Assembly (NCBI GenBank): GCA_914767715.1
Contig: OU612067.1
Coordinates: 23,412,162 to 23,472,161, forward strand
Origin: Membranipora membranacea
Taxonomy: Eukaryota > Bryozoa > Gymnolaemata > Cheilostomatida > Membraniporidae
Direction: 5' to 3'
Length of the DNA: 60,000 nucleotides
The translations under genes and the position numbers were made by a program. Positions 1-13,000 of the stretch are shown here, one piece after another (the stretch's first letter is position 1; every line of letters starts with the position of its first letter). A model generated the notes under the pieces. The model was not told the origin of the DNA. It saw only the letters and a program-made list of their open reading frames with translations, and searched no databases.

Positions 1-34
1 GGATTTACAGACAATGATTTAACAATTATTACAG

Positions 35-1096
35 AGAACTGACTCCTCCAGTAATGGGAGAGGATTTGATGCTTCCTATAAGACAGCATGTGGAGGACGT
101 AAGATTGTAGGAGACGGTGTAGAAATGATCAGATCACCAAACTATCCTCTGAACTACGACCCTAATACTAATTGTACTTGGACTCTTATGGGAGCATTAC
201 CGGGTACGTGTCTTTTCTTTTCATACTTAAAACATAAATTTTATTTGGAGTTAAAGTTTCACATTGATTGCTTACATGGTTGCGAAATATTGCATTGATG
301 CCTTTATCACCAATTTGATAGAAATCTCAAATGGAGAGGCTAGAATAGTAACTTCAATAGTCATCCCTCTTCACGCGATGACTTGTAAAATCTGTCAAGC
401 CATCATTTGGTTGTTGGCTGATAATAACTGCTGTTTATCCTGAATTGATCACGCTTATAATGATTTTAGTGGACAGAATCACGCTTCAGTTCAATGATAT
501 AGATATAGAGGAGTCCCAGTCATCACAAGGCTCGGGAGAAGGTCTCTGTATACACGATTCTATCAGGGTTTGTCAGATAACATTTATTATCGTGATGGTA
601 GTTTTTTACAGAATTCATGTATGTACGCCTTTGAAATCCTAAATCATTTTTCAAAAGCCTTCTATGACTGTATGAAACTTGGGCAGCAATTCAGATTTTA
701 GTTAGCAGTGTGACGTTGACTGGTTTAGACAATAAAGAATGATATCAAATAATATGATTGAGTGTGTATGATAAAGGATAATGGACGTGATGACAATTTT
801 GTCTGGTCCTCTCAGGCCAACTGTATTTTTTTTGGTTCTTATAATAATAGTGGCGTAATTGGTGGCCTGCAGATCCCAGCATTGTAAACTGATGAGATGA
901 ATTAACACTGGTTCTTTGTTCTGTCTTCAGGTACTTCAAGGAGATAATGTGGACGCCCCCGAACACGGCAGATACTGTGGTGATGGTATACCCCAAGCTA
1001 TAACATCAACTGGTTACGCTCTGACTTTGGTCTTCAGCTCAGATGCCTCTGTTCAACAAGGAGGGTTCTCTGCTTCTTATAGCAAATCAACTTCAT
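35..1096 (+). CDS. End of a CUB domain, then CUB 1 of the window
   Basis: Exons 35-203, 470-567 and 931-1096. The first 54 bases encode the C-terminal strand of a preceding CUB (TDSSSNGRGFDASY). CUB 1 starts at the Cys codon at 89 (CGGRKIVGDG), with SPNYP and CTW. It is split over three exons. The Ca2+ trio is present: Glu in the DIDIEE stretch, Asp in HDS and Asp in SSDAS. The first donor (204) leaves phase 1, the second (568) phase 0, the last (1097) phase 1. Confidence 0.85.
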
Positions 1097-4000
1097 GTAA
1101 GAGAATTTCTATGGTTTTGTTTGATTGTTGACAAATTGAACATAAATTCATGACCCATTGGTCCTACTCCTCCTGGATTTACTCAAGTTTAAGACCAGTC
1201 CTGGAAATCGACATGCAAGAGAGCTATTCAAGTGAACTGATTTATTTATGTACTACATTAAAACATCACAGATCATAACTTACTGGGGAGAAAAAAGAAA
1301 GATAAGTGAAGCTAACCAACAGTGTCAGGCGATACTCGGATGTGTGTTCTTCGTACTGGATTGCATGGTTTTATGTGATAAGGCTATATTATGGTTTCAA
1401 TTATTTCTCTCCATTTTATAAGTCTGTGGAGGGAACTTTACAGCCACACATGGAGCATTCAGTACACCCAGCTATCCAGACCCGTATCCCAGAGATGCAG
1501 AGTGTATCTGGTATCTCAACGCTGCTCCTGGTAACCAAATCCAGCTTAGTTTCACGTAAGTAACAGGTGCAAGACATATTATTGAATCCTTCGAATTCAT
1601 CATGCAAAGCAGCAAAGAGCAACTTATGGAGGATGGGTATACCCTCATTTTGACCGGGTGTTCTTTCCATAAGTTTAGTGGTAAATATGATTACAATACT
1701 GTCCATGGTTATACCATTGCTTGGTCTTAGTTACATTCTCTCTTTTATATCTAATTATTGAAATATCATTTATCAGGTCGTTTGACATAGAAAACACAGA
1801 CGGATGTAACAGGGATTATGTGGAGATCAGAGACGGACGTGATCAATCAGTATCATTAGGCAGATACTGTGGCCAGTCTATACCAACAAACGTATCAGTG
1901 GCTCAGTCAATGTACGTCAGGTTCAGATCTGACGCAGCAAATCAACTGTCAGGATTCACAGCCCAGTTTAGCACTTGTAAGTAGTCATTTAATTCACTCA
2001 AAGTTTGGAAGCAAGGTAGATTCGGCTAAAAATCACTGTTTCGGTGTAGAAAGTTGTAGATAGACTCCTATTTATATACAAATCTCGGGTGAATGTCGGT
2101 TAATTCAGGAGCCTCATGTTATGCTCATGATATTTCGGCTCTCCGGTTACTGGAGGTGATAAGCTTAATCTTAGGCTATGTATAAAGATCATTAAAACAA
2201 TTATAAGACTAGCAAATCTCCTTGCAAAGATTGACATACAGATTGTTTACTGTATTTTTCACCCTATTTACAGTGACAGGAGGTGACATGGTTGGTAATT
2301 CTGGCCAGCTTGCATCTCCACTCTATCCAAGAAACTACCCACACAACGCTGATCATACCTGGAGTATTATCGTTGATCAGGGCAAGAAAGTCAGGATTCA
2401 GTTTGTTGAATTTGATATTGAAACAGGCTCTACATGCCAGTATGACTACCTTCAGGTAAAATTACTTAACGTTGTGTAAAATGATTGATTGAGTTAGTAG
2501 TATCTGTAGTTTACTAATCAATTAGCCAATGACTGATTTGAACTTAGCTGAGACTCTTTAACAAAAGTTTTTGACTATAGTGCAGATGGCAATTTGAACT
2601 AGATATCTATCCTAACAGGTTGTTATGAGTCCTTTCTCAATGTGATATACTTTTTTCTAGTTCCTGGATGGCCCAGCAGACAGTGGACCACTAGAGCTGA
2701 TGAAGATTTGTGGTACAAACCCACCCCACCCGTTCAGTAGCACAGGCAATGTGATGACAGTCGTCTTCCATACCGATGTATCTGCAGTAGGTAGAGGTTT
2801 CCTCTTAAACTGGACTGCTGTTGATCAAGTGGTCACAACTCCTGGAACAACCCTAGAACCAGGCACCACACCAGGTAAATATTTCCTGTTGTCATTGTTA
2901 CTAATATTTATGTGGATTGACATCAATAAGTGTTCCAGGTGTAAATCTGTATCTACAGGGATAGAGGCCAGGTTTGATGACTGGAGTGTTTATTTAAATG
3001 GATGAATTTAGGAACTACGCAATAAGATTTCGATACAGTTTTGATCTCTTCTATCTTCTTGCAGCTGGATGTAACTTCGAGTTAGTTGCCACTGATTCTG
3101 CTCAGAACTTAACCTCACCCAACTGGCCTGAAGCTATGATAATGACATGGACTGTACATGGACTATCAGATCAACAGGAGGAGAAAAGATTGAGCTGACA
3201 ATGGTATCACTAGATATCGAGGCTTCCGCAACATGCCTCTATGACGCCCTGCAGATTTACGATGGTATTGTGCTTAGACCATATATTTTACACCAGAATC
3301 TCTTTGAGCGCAAAGCCAGTAAATACAGTTGTGTCCCTTATTGACTGAGTGGCACGCCAATTAACAAGATTCAAAGGAGTGCATACAATCAAGCATAAGC
3401 AACATAAGATATTGAGATAAACCTGAAATCGAATATTCTACTGCAGTTGTTGACGGGACTAACGTATTACCATGACCATATATCATGGTTAAATTCATGT
3501 GCCATCTTGTGGTACAGGCTGCAGGCTTTGTTCAGTGTATTGGTTATAACTTCACCCTTCACCCTCTATTGATTTTAAATTACAGGAGAGAATGAACTAC
3601 CTGGTAGGCTGTTGGATACTAAGTGTGGTAGAATCACTACTGTACAGCCTGGAATTAAATCTAGCGGTGGAAGCATGAGACTGAGGTTCACATCTGATGT
3701 CAGCGTAAGGCGAGCAGGATTCCAACTCCAATATAAGACCAGTACGTACAGTATAAATTAGTAATTCTAGGCTTTTTCAATTTTCTAGCCTCCGCCATAC
3801 ATACCCTCTTTTAGCTCATCGAAGTTGAATTGATGAAAATGGATTGCAAAAAGTTTGCAGCTTATATCATGTTGGCTTTTTTGAAAGTTTTGCAAAACTT
3901 ATTCTCCATTTGTATAAATTTTTTCATTATGTCTGTCAAACCCACTCTGTTTTGAAGTGCTGTCATGATTATATCAATCAGTCAACCGGTTTAACGGCTT

Positions 4001-7000
4001 TTTTTATGACCTATTGTGTTTTATTTATCCAGCTTGTGGAGGAATTTTGACAGAAGCTCAAGGTGTAATTCTCTCTCCTAATAATCCAAATGTCTACCCT
4101 GTAAATTCGAACTGCCAGTGGATGATTCAAGTTCTTACAGGTAGAACTATAGATCTTACAGTTGAAAGTTTCAGTCTACCCAACTCAAATAACTGTACTG
4201 CAGACAGGCTCAGGGTAAGTAAATAATAAAGTAAATATAGTAACATAAATATGATGTGAATACCAACAGCATAGCTGATGACTGCAAATTTTTTCAAATT
4301 CCCAAAGATTGCTCAATCTTTGCATTTAATAATGTTTTACATACAACTAGCGATAGAAACCCAGGTTATCCCACAAGTCGACATACCGATCAGGTTGCCA
4401 CTGTGTTTTTTTGCTGCCCATGTTTGAAACCCAAATAAATTTCAAGGGATTTAAGACTGAATCTCTATCGAATATTTTGTGATGGTCCTCATTTGCTAGA
4501 TTTTGAATGGTAACAACGAAGACTCGCCATCTATGGAATCTGACTGGGCCTATTGTGGTAATGGTCTAACTGCTCCCAAAACATTCAGCTCTGCATCTCA
4601 CTTCATGTGGGTTGAGTCTGTATCCGACTCTAGCCAGGATACCAGTGGTAACTTCAGAATCTCCTATGAAGAGGTGAGTACAGTCTTCATTAGAGCCAGA
4701 CAAATTTGTGTCTGCAAATCGGACATATATAACTTATACTGCACTGTGTGCTGATGCCTACTATATATAATTATCTCGAAATTTAGTACAAAAGTAGTGG
4801 TACTGAACCTATGCTATCTATCGGTGAACTTTATTATTTTGATGAAGAGTTTGTTCCCTTGCCCATTCAACCAAGAGGCTGCTATGCTGAGCATGTAGAC
4901 TAATTGAGAGGGAAAGTATTGTATATATCAAGTTGTAATCTTCTCAGCCGAGCAGAAGCAGCAAGCAATAAATCTCAAATGAATGTCTTGCTAAAATATG
5001 GAGCATCCCCCTTCCATTATTGTAATTGTCGCAAAGTTAAAAAATTCCATTTACTTTCTGTAGAAATCAGTTGTGTGTGGAGGACATTTGCTTGTACCTG
5101 ATGATGATAATTTCGTGGGTTCATTTTCATCTCCTGGATTTGGCGAAAACAACTACCCCCACAATGCTGACTGTGTGTGGATCATAACTACTCCATCTAA
5201 TGCCAGAATTCAACTTGACTTCCCAACATTCGACTTAGAAAATCACGTCACGTAAGTTAGCTTGTAACTTGTGTTGGGCTTGGGCAGTCGAATTTCCATC
5301 TTGCTCTGTTTACCAATTCTACAAATGTTTTATAGCTCCCCGGCATCGCCATTTTGAAACTCATAAGCAATTTTTGGTATCTTTGAATTTGACTTGCTAG
5401 ATAAGCAATCTTGCTATGTGATGACGTTTACTTACAATGACATTCAATATCTGATACTAAGTAATTGACTGCATCACTTAGTAAATCATAGGCCTTGTTT
5501 ATTCAACAGTGTCTTGGGTAATTGGAGGTAAGAATTCTAACTACTTTTCTTTATTATGGTCATTACGTGAATGATATTTGATTCAGCACGGTTTTAATAC
5601 GCTCCTTCTTTTGTCATTCTTCAACAGCTTCAATTTTATAATGCTTGATTGTGATTCATTCAACCCAAGTACAGCATGTTCGACAAGATCTCGAATCAAC
5701 CCTTGACCTCTCTAATCTACAAAACATGAATACTCTATTAAATTTCATTTGTAGCTGTAACTATGACTACCTTGATGTATGGGATGGGGGTACTGAGAAC
5801 AGCCCTTCATTGTCTAAGCTCTGTGGATCAGATAGAATATCTACCATTAGGAGTACCTCCAATGTGATGAGACTTAGACTTGTAACTGATGATTCCGTTG
5901 GTAAAGGAGGATTCAACATCACCTATAAGAAAGGTTAGTTGGGTTGTATATCTCCAGGTATCACCTGTCAAAGAGAAGAATATTTGTTTGTTATTTGTTT
6001 TCCTTTGATCCCCTGATTGTGGGTACAAACTTTGATATAGAACTCTGGTCACGACCAGATTTTTGAGCTAACCCCTAACGGAAGGAAAATTATAGGTTTA
6101 CACTCAACTTTGTGGCCAGTAGATACGGTCAAGGGTGGGTCGTTGCTGTCCAACTACCCTGTGAGAAGATGAATGATGTTGTTTAACCAAGCTGGTTACA
6201 TGACCCAAAGGCTGGCAGGCCAGTCTTCCAGACACCACCACAGTCACCGGGATTCAAACACAGGATGACTTGCATGAAAAACCCGCACTTCACCAATTGA
6301 GCTACGGCTGGTCTTATAAACATTTGTGCATATTCTCATAATCTTCGTTTTCTCTTTACAGATAATTGTGGAGGTACTATCATTGGAGCCAGTGGACTCA
6401 TACAATCACCACTGTATCCCACAAACTACCCCAACGGAGCAGACTGTGAGCGGTTCATACAGGGACCTACTGGTCACTTCCTGCACATCAACTTCACACA
6501 GTTCCAGCTGAGTAATCAGTTCCAGCCTGATAACTGTACTGGACAGGATAGCCTCAGCTTCTACAACAGAGACAGATTTGGTAATAATATTAACACTCAA
6601 ACATTTTCATTCATAGACCCTGCGCTAATCCATTGCGCAGACATTTCAAAGTGAAATTGGCCCTACCAATCGCAGCGGTCCATGCAGTTTCCCTCAAACT
6701 ATTGCTGTGTCACCTTGAAGCCACTGCTGTTTATTTTGGTAGTCTTTGAAGTGACGTGAGGCTGGCTACAAAATATTTGTAGTTCTTTGTATACTTTTCA
6801 CCAAAGAGTCAACCAAATGCTTTCTTTGTTGTAGGGAATACTACTGATATGATAGGGAGTTATTGCGGTAGAAGTGCACCCGCGGACATCAGAACGGCTG
6901 ATAGCAGAGCTTACATAAACTTTAAATCTAACTCTAATGATAACTACCCAGGATTCTCACTGAACTTCTATGCCAGCATTGAGAGTAAGTAAAGATCATG

Positions 7001-10000
7001 AATTTGTCAGGACAAGATTGAATTACATAGCCTAAACCTTGGTTTGTTTGGTTTCTATTTGGCATAATGTAGATTTTGAATGAAAAAGACCGCCTCACAA
7101 ATCTGTTCTCTCCAAATTTTAGCTACAGTACTACCCAGCCCCTGAAATATTATGCCAGTATGTGCAGCTACAAATAAAACGCTTTTGTCGTAATACAACT
7201 TCTACTCTTTAATTTAGGTTGTGGCGGACAGCTAACAACACCTACGGGGTCAATCCAATCACCTAACTACCCAGGATATTATCCACACTCGAGAATATGT
7301 ACATGGTTAATTACTGTACCTTACGGCAAAAGGATCACACTGACCTTCGCTGATTTCAACATCGAGGTTCACAGCAACTGCTTCTATGATTATCTTGAGG
7401 TAATCCATTTTATATGGTGATCTCTAGCATTAGCCAAAACAATGATGTTTCAAAATCCAGTCCAGATTGTTTAGCCACAGATTCGTTCATACTCCTCCAA
7501 TCTTTACAAACACAGTGTTTCTAACAGTGTATACAAAATTACATGCATGGTAATTTCAAACATGAAATGAAAAAATAAGATTGGAGACAGTTTGTGATCA
7601 CAAAAAACCTTCTGTATACAACACTTGGTATTGGTTTGTAGGTCAGAAATGGTCAATTGGAGAGATCACCTGTATTAGGCCGATACTGTGGTAATAACAC
7701 AGCGCAGACCGTCGAATCAAGTGGTAACAAAATGAAGATTCAGTTCAGAAGTGACAGCAGCGTCAGCAATGGAGGATTCAGAATTACTTACACATCAGAT
7801 CAAGATGCAGGTTGGTTAACACCTTTACAGTGTGCTGAAGTCGTATTATAGCTTCTTTTTCAGGACTTGCCTAAACTACTTGTCACTCTATCGATGCTCA
7901 CCCGTTCTTGTTACAACAGATTTATGAATACCATGGAATAACCGCAAGAGCCCTGTATTTCAACTTTATTTGCAGTTTGCGGAGGACTTATAAATCCCTC
8001 ATCAGGGGACGTTGGATACATTGTAACGCCTGGATATCAAGAGACCATTATGCCAAATGGTGACTACAATCTCACAGGTGTGTAAAATGTGCGACAACAT
8101 CTCAGCCGAGATCTACATTATCTGTGTTAGACTGAGGAATGTCTCACATTTAACAGCTAACACCTTTCAAATGCATTCCAATCTATTTTTTATCTCAGAG
8201 GCCCCATTTTTGTTTTGTTTGGCTAGATATGTTTAATATGAATTTTTGGCATCTCATGAATACTCAAAAATGAAATATTTGTCAACAATAAACAGCAGTC
8301 CCTTAGTCCTTATGACAAAAGTTCTGTTTTATGGTCCTATATAACCAGGTCTTACTCGAAGACTAGTAATTGTATTACATTTATCAGTGTTGTGATAAGA
8401 CTGTTGCTATTTTTCTTACTCTTTGATCCGTTGGACAGTGATTTTTCTATACAAAAGTTAATTTGATTAAAAATTCAAAAGATCTGTCATATATATATAT
8501 ATTTGATTCATTTGCAGGCCAGTATCCCAATTTGCTGCAGTGTGAGTGGGTGATCGAAGGAGCCACTGCTTTGAACCAATCTGTCATTCTCAAATTTGAG
8601 CCAGATAGATTCAAACTCGAGCACGATGGCGAATGCCGATACGATTTTCTGTTAGTTCACGAAGGTGAGTTTGAAACAGTGATTATCCATCTCCAAATGT
8701 CTTTTTTAAAATGATCAGGATCCACATGACTCAAAGCTACACATCACTTGGATGGGTGGTTTTTAATCCGCATGGCAGAGTGCTAAACAATAGTTTGTGT
8801 CTTTGTAGGCATAACATCTACTGGTCGAGACGTAGGCAGATTCTGTAGTAATCTAACCAACAATGTACCCCGAGTTGTATCTGTTCCTGGTAATCAAATG
8901 TGGTTAGCCTTTGCTTCAGACGTGTCCGTTCAACACGAGGGATTCAACATCACATATCAGTTTGCACGTAAGTTCTAATTATCATCCCTCGTATCAAGTT
9001 TTTGTTTCATCCTACAAATTGTAAATTGTAAAAGCAGGGTCTTTTTGCGTCAACTTGCAGACCCAGTATTGCTCATTTCGCCCTCATGGATGCTCTCCGC
9101 TGAGAGTTACAAATTTATAGGTGTTCATCTAGGCTGAGTTCCCCAAATAATAAGATCAGATGTTTTGGTGTTAGTATGATTTCTATTGTTTTTGTGTTTC
9201 AGCATGTGGTGGCGTCTTGCAGAGTGAGTCAGGAGTTATAACTTCACCCAATTACCCAAATAAATATGACCATGATATAGGCTGTGCCTGGGAGATCATT
9301 GCGGAGGATGGTGCTCAAATCGAGGTAGGGAGCAAAGATTTGAATGGAAAATTAACATTTTGCAAAATTGTTGTATACTTTGGAGTTGGCCCTCTTTGAT
9401 TCACAGAAGCTGATATGTGTGTCTGTAATAGAGCACAGTCCATGTAGACTAGTGTCTAAAAATTTACTTTGAAGTCTTGTATGTCATCCTTGATTGGCTA
9501 ACCAACTATATACATATTAGGGTGCAAAGGTCATTACCTTCCTTTCATTGCTTCACCTCTGATCATGTGACAGTGGAGCTCAGAATATCAAAGAGTCCTA
9601 TCGAGATGATTTTTCATCAACAGAGTTTTTTATATTTTACCAGCATTTGAGGATTCGTTTCTTAGCTATGCTATGAGTCTGACACTAATTGATAATCACA
9701 ACATCAGTTAAAAGTATCTTCCATTATCAAATGATTCCAAAAAATAATCATGAACTGACACGTGACTCAGCTTAATTTAGGGAAGAGTATACCAATCTGT
9801 TTGTTTCCTGCGCTCACCTTTTCTTGGACATGAAACACGTGATTTCAATACATTTTTACATATCCCCTTCTTCTTACATTTTCAGCTCACGGTTGATAGT
9901 TTCAATCTAGAGAGCAGTACAAAATGTGAGTACGACTACCTAGCAATCTTTAACGGAGGCTCACATTCATCACCTCGCATAGCCACCCTGTGCCAGAGTA

Positions 10001-13000
10001 GCTCCGCTGGAAATCAGTACATCTCAGCAACTAACCGACTCAGACTGGAATTCGTGTCAGATTACAGCGCCAGCGGAAGCGGCTTTTCTCTCTCCTACAG
10101 AGTCAGGCAACAAGGTAAGTCGTCAACAATTTTTCGTTGGTACATCAAATCTTCTACTTGGTTTGTGTCTTTAAGGTGATGCCGCTTTGTGTTATTTCTT
10201 ACAATGCTATTCTATGATTTAAATTTTCAAATTTAGAGCGAATCATGCCTTTTCGAAGGGCATTAGAACAAGACTTTTCCTTCTGGTGGGTGAATGATAA
10301 TACACAATCGGGGTATTGAGACGCCTAGCTGATGTGTTGGCTCTGATTGGTTGGCGGATTGGTGGTTCACCAGTCAGAGCCAACACATCGGCATAGATGG
10401 GCCCTGGCAGGAAGTGGCTATACACGGCTTTTTGAAAGGGTACATACATTCTAAATCGGCATCATGAGACAATCTTCAAATTTTTGTTACAGGCTGTGGA
10501 GGCGTATTTACTGATCTTGCTGGAAACATTTCTTCACAGAACTACCCAGGAAATTATCCCCACAATGTAGAATGTTACTAGGACATTATGCTTCCTGCGG
10601 GTTATACAGTCATCATGCAGAACAATGGTACATTTGATATTGAGTCTGGGGGTTCAACAGCAGACTGCTTCTATGATTACATTGAGTTCTTCAATGTAGA
10701 CAGTGATGGAGTTGAGGTGAATATATTTGTTAGAAAAGGATGTTTCTTGTCCTCTTCAGAATCAAATAAGTTTTTGCTGATACAAACTGAAGGGAAGCTT
10801 ACAACTTACACACCAACTTACGACTACCTTCAGTCACACTGACATTTTTGCCGCAGAAGCCTTAATTCATTTCCAATGCATAGATGAACATGCTTTTACT
10901 GTCGGCAACCAGGGGGTCCTTCACTTAGAATGAGGGACTATGGTTATAAAGCCAAATCATCGCTGTTTTGTTTGTTCAATTAGGCTCAGTTGTTCCCAAA
11001 TTAATCGCTGAAAAGATGAATAGTTTCATGAAGACCTCTAGCATGTCATGCTCACTCCGCAAGGAGCTTATTTGATTCTCACTATGGCAGTTTTTAATTA
11101 TAATACTCCTAGGCTGCTTATTTGCATAGTCATCGTTTTTTTTATAGACAAGAATTGGGGACCAAAAATATTGTGGCACAACACCGCCGCCAATCCAAAC
11201 TTCCTCTGGTAATCACATGAGGGTCAAGTTCAGATCAGATCCTTGGACTAACGGACAAGGATTCAATATGAAATGGACAGCCGGTGTGTAACTTATCTCG
11301 TTTCAACTTTTGACTTTTATCTGGCACAATTACTTGCTTAGGGAGACAGCATGATTTGACAGCTTGATTCATAAACATAATGTCTGGCTAAAGTTTCATT
11401 ACGTTTTATGGTGAATGTAGCAAATGTGTCTGTTTTGTTTGGTGGTATCTCCCTGACCAAACAGATCAGAGCCATCACATTGGCTAGGTGAAAGGTGATA
11501 TAAAATAGTTCAGATATGTAAAAATATCTAGCACAATGAGTGGGGCAATAGTCTGGAGTTAATCATTTGAATTCTATGACTCGTATTCAGTTAATATAGC
11601 TATAGCATTCCCTTCTGTTACAAGATCAACTGATTTGTATCTCAAGATTAAATTGGCCCATCTGAGTATTGTGGACCTTTGTGACAATCCTAATGTGTTC
11701 CAGGTTGTGGCGGAACCTTTGACGATGAATCTGGATTAATCTTCTCTCCTGGTTATCCGAACAACTACCAGCACCATCTACTTTGTGATTACGTTATAAC
11801 TGCGAGACAAAATCAGTTTGTTGTTTTACAGTTTGATGAATCAAACTTCAGAATTGAGGGTAAGTCAGTCGATAAACAATGTTGATTAAGTATTACTTTG
11901 TTGAATTTTACCAACCATAAGAGGCTATCTTGGGAGCGCAAGTGGTGCAATTGATAGAGCATGGGTCGAGAGGTCTTGTTTTCAATCCCCGGCGGATCTT
12001 TGTTATGTCAGGAAAAGCATCCGACCCCAAATGCTCCTGTGCCCCTACAGAATCCACTCTAGACCCGTACTGAAAAAGAAACCAAACAACATTAAGGTTT
12101 CTCATATGGCATCACAGGGTTTCAAGACTATAATAAGAAGCTTTCTATGTTAAATAGATTGATCCATCTGACTTGCAGGATGGATAAATGTAGCTCATTG
12201 ATAGTTTTTTTTTTTAGCTTCAAGTAATTGTCAGTATGATTCAGTCGAGATATTTGAGGGCTCAGAAAATGGAACCAGCAAGGGACCTTTCTGTGGTCTC
12301 ACCGCACCAGAGCCCGTAGCTACTCGTGGCTCTATGATGATAAGATTCAAGTCAGACAGTGACACTTCGGATGATGGATGGAAGGCTACCTATGTCAAAT
12401 CAGGTAATTGTAGAGAAAAGTGCCGGTTGTCTGCTGTGACTACTCTGATCAAACTTAGAGACCATCGAGATTCATAGACACCAGGCTCACAGAAAAAAGT
12501 TATTGGAATCAATATCAAAGTTATACATGATAGAATCAAAAGCGGTAGCCATTGTGTTGTCAAAAAAAGTAGTACTGGTAGTGTGTAGCTCCACATTTTC
12601 ACGTAAATTAAAAATATTTTCAATTTGTTATGAAGCAATTCTTAGTAAGAAAACATTGGTCTTAATGGCTAGTGTCTCATTACTTTGGCTTATCATGAAA
12701 GCATTAGGAGTTCAACTTTTTCGAAGCGGCAATGATAACACGCTCGAATAAGATGTTTTCCATTGTTACAGACTGCGGCGGATACCTGAATGATTCATCT
12801 GGTTTATTGAAGAGCCCGACACACCCGGTTGACTATCATCATAACCTGAACTGTACCTGGTTGATTGAGGTGTCGTCTGACCAGGCTGTCAATCTGAGGC
12901 AAGTTTTATTTATGCTGTTTGAACAATGAGCACAACAACACAAACATCGCAGTTTCTGGTTTTCTCTTTGAAGATTCCAAAGTAATGAAAAAGTTTCACA

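Noticed and set aside
8488-8505. TA-rich stretch as a promoter element
   Set aside because: A short (AT)n microsatellite inside an intron, just before an acceptor; no start site context.
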